From an uncultured Lachnospiraceae bacterium (GTDB lineage Bacteria; Bacillota; Clostridia; Lachnospirales; Lachnospiraceae), in assembly GCA_947174505.1 (NCBI GenBank), contig CAMWJF010000005.1, positions 55,316-119,315 on the forward strand: 64,000 nt of DNA, read 5' to 3'. Both the position numbers and the translations under genes were made by a program. The notes under the pieces were generated by a model, which did no database searches, was not told the origin of the DNA, and worked only from the letters and a program-made list of their open reading frames with translations. Each line of letters begins with the position of its first letter. Within the stretch, counting starts at the first letter, position 1. Shown piece after piece: positions 54,940-63,818 of the stretch.

Positions 54940-55975
54940 CATTAAAATAAGTGAAAATGAAGTAAACAAGGATTTGCTGTATAAAAAACAACTGGAAATT
55001 GAGCATAAGAATTTCAATGTTTTTTTCATTGGGAAGGGAAGTTACGTAGGAGATTTGCTGCTTTTATCTCCATGGGAAATTACGGGTAAGGATTATTGTC
55101 ATAATTTTCAGGTTGGAAGATATTGCTCTTTAGGAAACAATATAAAAGTTTTACTGAACATGAACCATGATTATAAGTCGGTTTATCAGGGGATAGTTGA
55201 GGAATTGGCAGATACTGATAGTTTAAATCAGCTATCTGCCAGAGGGCAAATGCATCATAGAACTCGGAAGAAAGGTCAGGCTATTATTCAAAATGACTGT
55301 TGGATAGGGAATAATGTCATCATAATGGCAGGAGTGACGATACATTCCGGTGCAGTCATAGGGGCAGGGGCGGTGATCACGAAGGATGTTCCGCCATATG
55401 CCATTGTGGCAGGGAATCCGGCAAAGGTGGTCGGTTATCGCTTTGAAGAGACGATAAGGGACGAGTTACTTAGAATAGCATGGTGGAATTGGGAAAGTAA
55501 AAAGTTGATTGAACAGAAGGAGCTATTACAGGGCGATGTGGCAGAGTTTATTGTGGCGAATTCGAGTGGAAAAGCAGACTATGGGCGTACATGTAGTGGA
55601 GAAGAGCGTTCTGGTTCTGCCAGCAAATATTTATTCTTTATAGATAGTGAGGATGACTATCCGCTACACGAGAGGATAATGAAAGAATTTATCGAAAAGT
55701 TTGATTATCATGATGCCGAATTGATGATTGCCTATAACATCAATAGCATGGAAGAAACGAAACAAATTGAGCGATTGCATGAAGAGTGGAAAGAGTACAA
55801 TGTGATCTCCTGCAGCATCAATTTTTATGGGATAGATATGTCGGAGCAATACAAACTTTTTCAAATGGCTCACTGTTATATTACAAATCGATCCAGCCAT
55901 AATATAGAAAGAACTTGTCTTGCGGATTTGTACAAGATGAAAACTATTTCAGGCGTGGATTTGCCGGTTTTTTGA
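54929..55975 (+). CDS. CatB-like hexapeptide acetyltransferase fused to an unknown C-terminal domain
   Basis: 348 residues. About residues 25-205 form a left-handed beta helix of the xenobiotic/streptogramin acetyltransferase type (YCSLGNNIKV, MNHDYKS, WIGNNVIIMAGVTIHSGAVI, VAGNPAKVVGYRF), with the family's C-terminal helix (AWWNWESKKL). About 120 residues follow (YLFFIDSEDDYPLHERIMKE to HNIERTCLADLYKMKTISGV) that I do not recognise. It probably O- or N-acetylates a polymer sugar. Start at ATG 54929, overlapping the repeat protein gene by 11 bases. Confidence 0.8.
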   Translation: MELNIKISENEVNKDLLYKKQLEIEHKNFNVFFIGKGSYVGDLLLLSPWEITGKDYCHNFQVGRYCSLGNNIKVLLNMNHDYKSVYQGIVEELADTDSLNQLSARGQMHHRTRKKGQAIIQNDCWIGNNVIIMAGVTIHSGAVIGAGAVITKDVPPYAIVAGNPAKVVGYRFEETIRDELLRIAWWNWESKKLIEQKELLQGDVAEFIVANSSGKADYGRTCSGEERSGSASKYLFFIDSEDDYPLHERIMKEFIEKFDYHDAELMIAYNINSMEETKQIERLHEEWKEYNVISCSINFYGIDMSEQYKLFQMAHCYITNRSSHNIERTCLADLYKMKTISGVDLPVF

Positions 55976-56021
55976 GCGGCGGCATGGGATAACCACAAAT
56001 TAGAGAGGATAGGAGATAAGA

Positions 56022-56849
56022 ATGAAGGTATTAGTTACGGGGGCGGCCGGATATATTGGAAGACACGTGGTGAAAGAACTACTCGATCTGGGTCATGAGG
56101 TTGTAGCGGTTGATTTCGTTACGACAGGAATCGACGAAAGGGCTGAATTTCTGTCAATAGATATTTTTTCAGGTGATACTGATATATTTCAGAAAACCGG
56201 ATGCCCGGATGCATGCATTCATTTGGCGTGGCGGGATGGATTTGTACACAATTCGCATGCGCATATGGGGAATCTATCGTCACATTATCAATTTTTATGC
56301 GATATGATTGACGGTGGCTGCTTAAGAATTGCTGTCATGGGAACAATGCATGAAATAGGATTTTGGGAGGGAGTAATTAATGAGAATACGCCCTGCAACC
56401 CTCTTTCTCAATATGGAGTTGCTAAGAATGCTTTAAGGCAGTCGTTATTACTTTATGCAAAGGACAAGGAAGTAAATATATATTGGCTAAGGGCTTATTA
56501 TATACTAGGTGATGATCTGAAAAATCACTCTATATTCACAAAAATATTGCAGGCGGCGCAGGAGGGAAAGGAAGACTTCCCATTTACAACCGGTCAGAAT
56601 AAGTATGACTTTATTGAGGTGGAAGAACTTGCCAAGCAGATTGCCATGGCAAGTACACAGGATCAATATACCGGAATTATTAATGTATGTTCAGGAATGC
56701 CGGTATCGTTAGCTGACAGAGTAGAGCAGTTTATTAGGGAGAAAAATCTTAATATTAGATTGTCATATGGTGCATTTCCGGACAGGGCGTATGATTCGAA
56801 GATTGTTTATGGGGATAATCAAATTATAAACAGAATTATGAATAACTAA
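56022..56849 (+). CDS. NAD-dependent epimerase/dehydratase (short-chain)
   Basis: 275 residues. Rossmann motif TGAAGYIGRHVVKELLDLGH at the N-terminus, catalytic YxxxK in SQYGVAKNAL, and a substrate loop FDYIEVEEL-like (YDFIEVEELAKQI). Builds a nucleotide sugar for the polymer; the product sugar cannot be named. Follows GGATAGGAG. Confidence 0.85.
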   Translation: MKVLVTGAAGYIGRHVVKELLDLGHEVVAVDFVTTGIDERAEFLSIDIFSGDTDIFQKTGCPDACIHLAWRDGFVHNSHAHMGNLSSHYQFLCDMIDGGCLRIAVMGTMHEIGFWEGVINENTPCNPLSQYGVAKNALRQSLLLYAKDKEVNIYWLRAYYILGDDLKNHSIFTKILQAAQEGKEDFPFTTGQNKYDFIEVEELAKQIAMASTQDQYTGIINVCSGMPVSLADRVEQFIREKNLNIRLSYGAFPDRAYDSKIVYGDNQIINRIMNN

Positions 56850-56882
56850 GGTTTTAATTGGAATGAGGGGAGAAATAGTGGA

Positions 56883-57881
56883 TTGAACCCAAAAAGAATT
56901 CTCTATTTTGATGCAATAAAGTTAATAGCGGTTATCTTTGTGTTTGTCTGTCATTTTGCAAGAACATTGGAGTACTATCAGATATCATATTCGCTTAAAC
57001 TTTTACCTGATAATATTTTTTCTGTTTACACGGGCTCGGTAGGATGTGCGCTTTTTTTCATTGTAAGTGGAGCGTCTTTATTCTATGTATATCAAGATAA
57101 TTTGGATTTAAAAACATATTTTATAAAGAGAATCAAAGGAATATATCCAATGTTTTGGATATCATTCGTCATTTTCTTTTGTATACAGTTTTATATTGAT
57201 GGCGGATATAACTCCAATATTCCAATATCGAGAAGTTTGCTTACGCTTATTGGATTTGATGGTACAATGGCTTATTTTTACAGTACTTTTTATACAGTAG
57301 GAGAGTGGTTTTTAGGAATTCTAATTATAATGTATTTGATATTTCCGATATTGAAAAAGTGGGTGGACGAGTTTCCTTATGCAACTTTTTTGGTGTGTTA
57401 TATGGGCGGAATAATTTTAGACTATTTGTGTGATGATCAGAGGACGCTTTTTTTTGAGTGGATTCCGTTTTTTGTTTTTGGAATGGTGTTTTATAAATGC
57501 ATCAGGAAGGTGAATGGATACATATTATTTGGAGCTATGGTTATTTTAGCAATATTTACAGTTTTTGATCTTAAATCAATAAATAATATGATACGAGCTT
57601 ATTTTGTCTGTACCGCATTTTTTTTAATATTGGTTTATTTATTTGAAAATTTTAATGGCAGTGTTTTTATAGCAGTTAGTAGATTTGTCGGCAGATTCTG
57701 TTATCCGATTTTTTTGGTTCATCACCGTTTAATGTTAATTTTTATGAAAAAGTTCAGTAACTCAACATTTTATAAAGGGGATGTAATTTGTATGTTTATC
57801 TTCATGATTATGATAACACTTATAGTATCATATTTTCTTGATAAATTAACGAGTTCTCTTCTGGCAATATGGAGGAAGTAA
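56883..57881 (+). CDS. Acyltransferase 3 family membrane protein
   Basis: 332 residues, about ten membrane helices. Starts RILYFDAIKLIAVIFVFVCH, the acyltransferase-3 opening with its helix-1 His, and has CALFFIVSGASLFYVY. Such proteins O-acetylate or succinylate surface glycans. Start is TTG 56883 behind GAGGGGAG. Confidence 0.85.
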   Translation: MNPKRILYFDAIKLIAVIFVFVCHFARTLEYYQISYSLKLLPDNIFSVYTGSVGCALFFIVSGASLFYVYQDNLDLKTYFIKRIKGIYPMFWISFVIFFCIQFYIDGGYNSNIPISRSLLTLIGFDGTMAYFYSTFYTVGEWFLGILIIMYLIFPILKKWVDEFPYATFLVCYMGGIILDYLCDDQRTLFFEWIPFFVFGMVFYKCIRKVNGYILFGAMVILAIFTVFDLKSINNMIRAYFVCTAFFLILVYLFENFNGSVFIAVSRFVGRFCYPIFLVHHRLMLIFMKKFSNSTFYKGDVICMFIFMIMITLIVSYFLDKLTSSLLAIWRK

Positions 57882-57882
57882 T

Positions 57883-58317
57883 GTGAACAGCAAAAGGAAG
57901 TTTATTAAAATAGTATTAATCATTGTGTTTTTAGTTATTCTAACGAAAATCAGCTTTGAAAAGGAATGGGAATACACGGATGAGGAGCTTAATGCCCGAA
58001 TTATATCCGATACTGCTCCGAAAGTAGTCAAACGTGGAGACGAATATACAATTAGTATTGTGGTAGAAAATACGGGGGGGGGGGTATGGACGAACGAAGA
58101 AAGCATAAAATTATGTATATGGCAGGATGGATTTGACCGGGGATATCGGATTGACTTGCCTGAAGATGTGCAGATTGAAGGTGGGGAACGGTATACATTT
58201 GTGCTGGAAGGGTTTTCTGTGCAAGATAAAAAGAGCACCAAGTTGGAATTTCAAATGATTAAAGAGGGAGTTGCCTATTTTGGAGAGCGAAAGGCAGCAA
58301 GTATCAAGGGTAGATAA
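57883..58317 (+). CDS. Membrane-anchored small beta domain protein with poly-G tract (phase-variable candidate)
   Basis: 144 residues. One N-terminal membrane helix (about residues 6-24) and an extracytoplasmic domain of about 110 residues, predicted beta (EYTISIVVENTGGGVWTNEE, ERYTFVLEGFSV), resembling small Ig/CARDB-like folds. The frame contains 11 consecutive G (58074-58084); gain or loss of one would truncate the protein after about 70 residues. GTG start two bases after the preceding stop. Role unknown; perhaps it presents or modifies the polymer outside the cell. Confidence 0.75.
   Translation: MNSKRKFIKIVLIIVFLVILTKISFEKEWEYTDEELNARIISDTAPKVVKRGDEYTISIVVENTGGGVWTNEESIKLCIWQDGFDRGYRIDLPEDVQIEGGERYTFVLEGFSVQDKKSTKLEFQMIKEGVAYFGERKAASIKGR
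58074..58084 (+). repeat. G11 homopolymer inside a coding frame
   Basis: Eleven G; the frame is open on both sides at this length. Such tracts in an AT-rich region are classic sites of slipped-strand mispairing. Confidence 0.95.
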
Positions 58318-58340
58318 TTGTAGCAAAAAGAGAGAATGAT

Positions 58341-60974
58341 ATGCTTAAAAAAGATAATTGGAGAATTTTAGATAAAAATATTTTAAATCTTTTTTTATTG
58401 GTTACTTTGATGTTTACTGTAATCTATCACAAATTTTTATTTGGTGAGAAGGTTTACGTAGCGACTTGGGACGCATTTTATCAGTTTACATCTTATTATA
58501 GAGCAATAAGAAGAACATTATTAAGTGGGAAATTCCCAGACTGGACATTCCAAATGGGGATAGGAGGGACTTTTCATGTAGAATCGTTAGGCGACGTTTT
58601 TAGTTTGCTATCGGCACTTGTAAATGATGAAAAAGCGTATATATATATAGAGCTGTTGAAGGTATATCTGACGGCCTTTTTTTCTTATCAATATTTAGGA
58701 AAGCTTAATTTTCAGACAAAGATCTCGATATATGGTGCCATTTCATACACCTTTTGTGGAATGATGATAGTAAGGGCTCCTTGGTATAGTTATTCGACAG
58801 AGATGTTCTATTTTGCAGTGATAATTTTTGGCTGTGAACTTTTTTTTCAGGATGGCAAAAAAGGACTGCTTATTACATCCATTGTTCTATTTTTTGCAAG
58901 AAGTGGAGGCTATCAAATAATTCTAAGTAGCATTTTTTTATTAGCTTATACAATTATCCGATATTATATAGTTGGTGGATACGATTTGAGAAAGTGTTTG
59001 ATGGAATCAGCAAAAATATATATTACATCGGTTATGATATCCGCTGTATTCTTGATTCCTACCATAATAGCAACACTCAATGCAGGGAGATTTTCCAATC
59101 AGGTCAGTGGCTTGAAATTTGAACAGTGGCTGCCAGAAAAAGATAGAATGCTAGCGGTAGTGTGTGGTTTTTTAAGTGAATCACTTGCTGGGCCGGCAAA
59201 TTGCTCTAGTTTTCAGCCGGATGGGCTAGATGGCCCATTATTTTATATAGGGATAATTAACATATTTTTACTTGTAATAGGAATTAATTTAGCAAATAGA
59301 AAAATTAAAAAGGTATCATATTTCGGTTTAGCTCTTTTCTTTTTATATTTATTTTGTCCAAATGTCACATATTTATATAACCTTGGCGTAGCCAATTATT
59401 ATTACAAATTATTTGTGGTATGGATAGCAATGTTTCTGGTAGTGTTGGCGTGTATGGGGTTAAAAAATATTTTAAATGCGGAAGAAAATTTGAATATTTC
59501 TGTTAAGGTATGCTTTATATTTGTATCATTACTCACGTATATTGCTTTTATAGATGAGTATTCTAAGGAACGTATTGTGAGAGATGTTGCAATATATTGT
59601 ATCATTTTATTTTTATTATATATGGCAATGTTCCTTTGTATGGACAAAATACAACATAAGGTAAAGCTATTCCTATTTTGTCTAATAATAGAATATATAT
59701 TTATGTCAATTCCTACAATTGATTTATTTGTTACTAATAGTGTTAGTTTTGCCGAACTATATGATAGTGAATTGGAGTATATTTGCGAAGAATTATATTC
59801 AAAAGATAAATTTTTTAGGCTTGATTTTAAAGGGGAAAGAGCAGAGGCACTGAAATATAATTTTTACGGTACATCATATTGGACCATGTATATGGGAAAA
59901 AGCTATATAGAATTTTTGAAAAACACTACTAGGAACTATTCTTACTGGAGCAATAGAGGAGACGGTGCGATCAATAATCCTTTGATAGAGCAGATATTAG
60001 GGGTGCGTTATACAATTAAACCAAAAGGCAGTAGGGAATATACAAACTATATTTACGATAAATCATATGGAAAATACGATTCCTTTTATAATCCGTATGC
60101 GTATGATCTGATTACTGTATTTGATAAATATATGTATGAGGAGGAATATAGTGAGAAAAATATTAGTCAGAAACAGTTAAGCTTACTGGATACATTAGTA
60201 GTGAGAAACGAGGCAGAGGTTGGGGAATTGAAACATGATGCGAGCGAAAAATATATGGTAAGCGAAACGGTTTATCCTAGGCTAAGTACATGGGCAGAGA
60301 TGCTTACCATGTCTGAAACTGATTACAAATTTAATGTATTGGATAATGCTGATTTAGAGTTTTACTTTGACAAAGCTTATAATGGCAATTATATGATGAG
60401 TTTCATAATGTCAGGAGCAGCCGATGTAGATGCCGAATTGCTCTATAGAAAAGGAGAGGAAGAATTTTCGGTAGGAAAGATTTGTATATCTGAAAATGGG
60501 GAAAGTAATACTTTTAGTATTGATGAGGGAGCAATAGATTGTTTTATTGTACGAATTAATAATTCTGGAACATATACATTAAACAACTTGCATGTGGATA
60601 TTCAAGATATTTGTTCCCAACCGGTGGTGACGAATGCTCCTCAATTGAGCAGTTTTTCTTTTATATTGTTTGAGAATAATCATGTAATCGGGCAGTTGGA
60701 GTCTTATGTTGATGGAAAAGCGATGATAAGTATTCCATGCGAAAGGGGATGGAACCTGTATGTAGATGGGGTGAAGACAAGCATTGAAAAGGTGGATTTT
60801 GGGCTGATGGCATTTGAATGTAGTGTAGGTAGCCATACTGTGGAATTAATTTATAGGAGACCTGGTCTTAGACTAGGGATTATTATATCATTAACAACGT
60901 TGATTATTTATGTGGGATATAGCGTTTATTTGAAAAGAAGAAATAAGGGAATGCAGATGAATGGTTTAGGATAA
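58341..60974 (+). CDS. YfhO-family membrane protein (GT-C-like)
   Basis: 877 residues. About 12 membrane helices with the YfhO features: YVATWDAFYQFTSYYRAIRR in the first loop carrying the acidic residue, then a long extracytoplasmic beta region and a final helix (ISLTTLIIYVGYSVYL) followed by a basic tail. YfhO-type proteins add sugars to teichoic acids or other surface polymers at the outer face using a polyprenyl-linked donor. The GtrB-like GT2 encoded downstream could supply that donor. Confidence 0.85.
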   Translation: MLKKDNWRILDKNILNLFLLVTLMFTVIYHKFLFGEKVYVATWDAFYQFTSYYRAIRRTLLSGKFPDWTFQMGIGGTFHVESLGDVFSLLSALVNDEKAYIYIELLKVYLTAFFSYQYLGKLNFQTKISIYGAISYTFCGMMIVRAPWYSYSTEMFYFAVIIFGCELFFQDGKKGLLITSIVLFFARSGGYQIILSSIFLLAYTIIRYYIVGGYDLRKCLMESAKIYITSVMISAVFLIPTIIATLNAGRFSNQVSGLKFEQWLPEKDRMLAVVCGFLSESLAGPANCSSFQPDGLDGPLFYIGIINIFLLVIGINLANRKIKKVSYFGLALFFLYLFCPNVTYLYNLGVANYYYKLFVVWIAMFLVVLACMGLKNILNAEENLNISVKVCFIFVSLLTYIAFIDEYSKERIVRDVAIYCIILFLLYMAMFLCMDKIQHKVKLFLFCLIIEYIFMSIPTIDLFVTNSVSFAELYDSELEYICEELYSKDKFFRLDFKGERAEALKYNFYGTSYWTMYMGKSYIEFLKNTTRNYSYWSNRGDGAINNPLIEQILGVRYTIKPKGSREYTNYIYDKSYGKYDSFYNPYAYDLITVFDKYMYEEEYSEKNISQKQLSLLDTLVVRNEAEVGELKHDASEKYMVSETVYPRLSTWAEMLTMSETDYKFNVLDNADLEFYFDKAYNGNYMMSFIMSGAADVDAELLYRKGEEEFSVGKICISENGESNTFSIDEGAIDCFIVRINNSGTYTLNNLHVDIQDICSQPVVTNAPQLSSFSFILFENNHVIGQLESYVDGKAMISIPCERGWNLYVDGVKTSIEKVDFGLMAFECSVGSHTVELIYRRPGLRLGIIISLTTLIIYVGYSVYLKRRNKGMQMNGLG

Positions 60975-60990
60975 AATGTAAATTTTGAAT

Positions 60991-61019
60991 TTGCTTACAC
61001 TTATTTGCGCACCTAAAAT
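60991..61019 (+). promoter_or_regulatory. Internal promoter before the second epimerase
   Basis: TTGCTT (60991-60996), 17 bases, TAAAAT (61014-61019) in the 77-base gap, one of the longer gaps in this operon. Confidence 0.5.
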
Positions 61020-61051
61020 TAGATTTGCTCACAGTTTAGAAAGGGATGTAG

Positions 61052-62203
61052 ATGAAAAAAATACTTATTACCGGCGGAGCCGGATTTATCGGAACAGAAA
61101 TTGTAAAGCAGTTACATCGGATGGGTGGATATGAGGTTACTGTTTTGGATGTAATGACACAGCAGATACATGGGAAGGAATGGGAGAAGTCCTATCTTTA
61201 TGAATCTATTAAGGACATGTGCCAGTTTATTAAAGGAGATGTTAGGGATTACGATTCGGTGGAAAGGGCGATCGGAGAGAATGAGTGTATTATCCATTTG
61301 GCTGCAGAGACTGGCACTGGGCAGTCAATGTATATGATAAATCGGTATAATGAAGTTAATATTATGGGGACATCTAATATTTTGCAGGCGATCTCAAAGT
61401 TAGGAACTGAAAGCAGAGTAAAGAAAGTTATTCTTTCTTCTTCCAGATCTGTATATGGCGAAGGTAAATATCGTTGTCCAAAATGCGGTATCGTGTACCC
61501 ATCTTCTCGTAAAAAAGAAAATATGCTGAAAGGCGATTTCAATATATACTGTAATATTTGTGGACAAGGACTGGAGAGAGAGCATACTTCTGAAGACAGT
61601 CAAATTAATCCGGCATCCTTATATGCGTTTACAAAATATGCGCAGGAAAGGATGTTGGAGACAATGTGCCCGGCAATGGGAATTGATTATACAATATTCC
61701 GATTTCAGAATGTATATGGCGTTGGTCAGTCACTGAAAAATCCGTACACAGGAATTTTGTCTATTTTTTCGACATTGATGTTGGAGGACAGACCGATCAA
61801 TATATTTGAAGATGGACGGGAGAGCAGAGATTTCATTAATGTTGTGGATACAGCAACGGCGGTCATTAATTCGATTAACGAATCCAGAAGTAATTCGGAG
61901 ACTATTAATATTGGAAGTGGTGTTGGTACGAGTGTGATTGAAATAGCAGAATTCTTAAAGCGCACATATGACAGCAAAAGTCAAATTAACATTACGGGAG
62001 ATTTTCGACTAGGTGATATCGCACATAATATTGCAGATATTTCGAAAGCAAAGGATATATTGGATTTTAAACAGAGCATTTCTCTCGATGAGGGTCTTCT
62101 GCAGTTCTGTGATTGGGTAAAAGGGCAGAACACGGATAATAGTAAGTATGAAAAATCGTTGAAAGAAATGGAGGCATCAGGAATGTTTATTCGCAAAATG
62201 TAA
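61052..62203 (+). CDS. NAD-dependent epimerase with zinc-ribbon insert (dTDP-rhamnose 4-epimerase-like)
   Basis: 383 residues. TGGAGFIGTEIVKQL at the N-terminus, LAAETGTGQSM, catalytic YxxxK in SLYAFTKYA, and RDFINVVDTATA. A four-cysteine insert CPKC ... CNIC (about residues 143-171) looks like a structural zinc site. This combination is seen in 4-epimerases converting dTDP-rhamnose to 6-deoxy-talose; the substrate here is an inference consistent with the RgpF proteins. Confidence 0.8.
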   Translation: MKKILITGGAGFIGTEIVKQLHRMGGYEVTVLDVMTQQIHGKEWEKSYLYESIKDMCQFIKGDVRDYDSVERAIGENECIIHLAAETGTGQSMYMINRYNEVNIMGTSNILQAISKLGTESRVKKVILSSSRSVYGEGKYRCPKCGIVYPSSRKKENMLKGDFNIYCNICGQGLEREHTSEDSQINPASLYAFTKYAQERMLETMCPAMGIDYTIFRFQNVYGVGQSLKNPYTGILSIFSTLMLEDRPINIFEDGRESRDFINVVDTATAVINSINESRSNSETINIGSGVGTSVIEIAEFLKRTYDSKSQINITGDFRLGDIAHNIADISKAKDILDFKQSISLDEGLLQFCDWVKGQNTDNSKYEKSLKEMEASGMFIRKM

Positions 62204-62283
62204 ATATATTAGTGACAATGGATACAAGGAATATTTATGGAGAATTAGTCGAGAAGCTAAGGTCTAGGAAAGGGAGGGCTAAC

Positions 62284-63228
62284 ATGTACAGTATTTCGGT
62301 GGTAGTGCCAGTCTATAACGAAGAGGGAAATGTAGCGGAATTACACAAAGAAATTAAAGCTGTTTGTGAAAAGAATAAGTATGAATATGAAATTATTTTT
62401 ATTAATGATGGATCGTCAGACAGGACAGAAGAAATCTGCAAGACTTTGGAGCCATTAAAATATGTAGCTTTACGCAGAAATTTTGGACAGACAGCAGCTA
62501 TGGACGCAGGAATTAAGGCGGCACAGTATGATTACATAGTGACAATGGATGGGGATAGACAAAATGATCCTGCAGACATTCCACATATGCTGGAATATCT
62601 GATAGAAAATAATTTTGATGTGGTATCTGGATGGAGAAAGAACCGCAAAGACAGTTTAATGAAGAAGTTTGTTTCCAGAGGAGCTAATTTTTTACGAGGA
62701 ATTCTGGTAAAAGATAATATTCACGACAGCGGATGTTCACTGAAAGTATATCGTAAGGAATGCTTTAAAGGGGTTAATCTGTATGGTGAGCAGCACAGAT
62801 TTATACCAGCTATTTTGAAAATCAAAGGGTTTAAGGTCGGAGAGGTAGTGGTGAATCACAGGCCAAGAATAGCAGGAAAGACTAAATATAACTGGAAGAG
62901 AACTATTAAAGGGTTTGTGGATATGATATCTGTCTGGTTTTGGAATAAATATGCCTGCAGGCCAATGCATATCTTAGGCACCTTTGGAATGTTTTTTCTG
63001 CTATTAGGTGGGATATGCGGCGTGTGGTCGGTAATGCTGTATATTATGGGGGCGAAGATGTCGGGGTTTGTTATGGTTCCGCTTTTGACAGTGTTCTTTG
63101 TGATTATTGGGCTACTGATGTTTATATTTGGACTGATGAGTGAGATTATGATAAAAACATATTATGGAGTGCAAATTGATACACCGTATAGTGTAAAGGA
63201 AGTTATTTTGATAAAGGATTCGATGTGA
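62284..63228 (+). CDS. GT2 family glycosyltransferase with two membrane helices (GtrB/DPM1-like)
   Basis: 314 residues. YSISVVVPVYNEEGNVAELH, NDGSSDRTEE, TMDGDRQNDPADI and SGCSLKVYRKECF are typical of polyprenyl-phosphate sugar synthases. Two C-terminal membrane helices at about 235-260 and 270-300. ATG 62284 follows GGGAGGG; an upstream in-frame extension to 62212 has no good site. Probable donor-maker for YfhO. Confidence 0.88.
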   Translation: MYSISVVVPVYNEEGNVAELHKEIKAVCEKNKYEYEIIFINDGSSDRTEEICKTLEPLKYVALRRNFGQTAAMDAGIKAAQYDYIVTMDGDRQNDPADIPHMLEYLIENNFDVVSGWRKNRKDSLMKKFVSRGANFLRGILVKDNIHDSGCSLKVYRKECFKGVNLYGEQHRFIPAILKIKGFKVGEVVVNHRPRIAGKTKYNWKRTIKGFVDMISVWFWNKYACRPMHILGTFGMFFLLLGGICGVWSVMLYIMGAKMSGFVMVPLLTVFFVIIGLLMFIFGLMSEIMIKTYYGVQIDTPYSVKEVILIKDSM

Positions 63229-63248
63229 ATTAATCGAGGGGAGAAACA

Positions 63249-63818
63249 GTGAAATTACCAGTATATGTGAATGAAAAATTAAGTTTAAGAGACATTGTCT
63301 TAAAATATATATTAAGAGATTTTTTATTGGGTATATTTAGATATTTTCCGTCAGCAGTTGGTATAGTGATTCGAATGGGTTTTTATAAAATATTTTTAAG
63401 AAGTGCAGGAAGTGGACTTAGAATTGCTGAAATGGTTACAATTAAATTCCCAGAGCATATCACAGTAGGAAATAACGTTTCGTTTAATGAGTATGACTGG
63501 ATTGATGGTAACGGAGAAATAGTAATTGGTAATGATGTAAGTATAGGCCCCAGAGTAACTATGGTATCGTTTGAACATGGTATTAGTGACATAGATATAG
63601 CTATTAAACGGCAGCCTAAAGAATTGGGGAAAATTGTTATAGAAGATAATGTCTGGATTGGGGCAGGCGTAACTATAACATCAAATGTAACGATTGGAAC
63701 TGGCAGCGTCATAGGAGCTGGCGCTGTAGTATTAAAGGACGTTGAGCCATATTCTATTGTAGGAGGAGTTCCTGCAAAATTAATAAAGATGAGAATGGAC
63801 GTAAGAAATGAGAAGTAA
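63249..63818 (+). CDS. Hexapeptide-repeat acyltransferase (WcaF/maltose acetyltransferase-like)
   Basis: 189 residues. An N-terminal hydrophobic or amphipathic helix precedes a left-handed beta helix: IVIGNDVSIGPRVTMVSFEHG (active-site His), VWIGAGVTITSNVTIGTGSV, VGGVPAKLIK. Likely acetylates a sugar of the polymer or its precursor. GTG start after GAGGGGAGAAA. Overlaps the next gene by 11 bases. Confidence 0.87.
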   Translation: MKLPVYVNEKLSLRDIVLKYILRDFLLGIFRYFPSAVGIVIRMGFYKIFLRSAGSGLRIAEMVTIKFPEHITVGNNVSFNEYDWIDGNGEIVIGNDVSIGPRVTMVSFEHGISDIDIAIKRQPKELGKIVIEDNVWIGAGVTITSNVTIGTGSVIGAGAVVLKDVEPYSIVGGVPAKLIKMRMDVRNEK

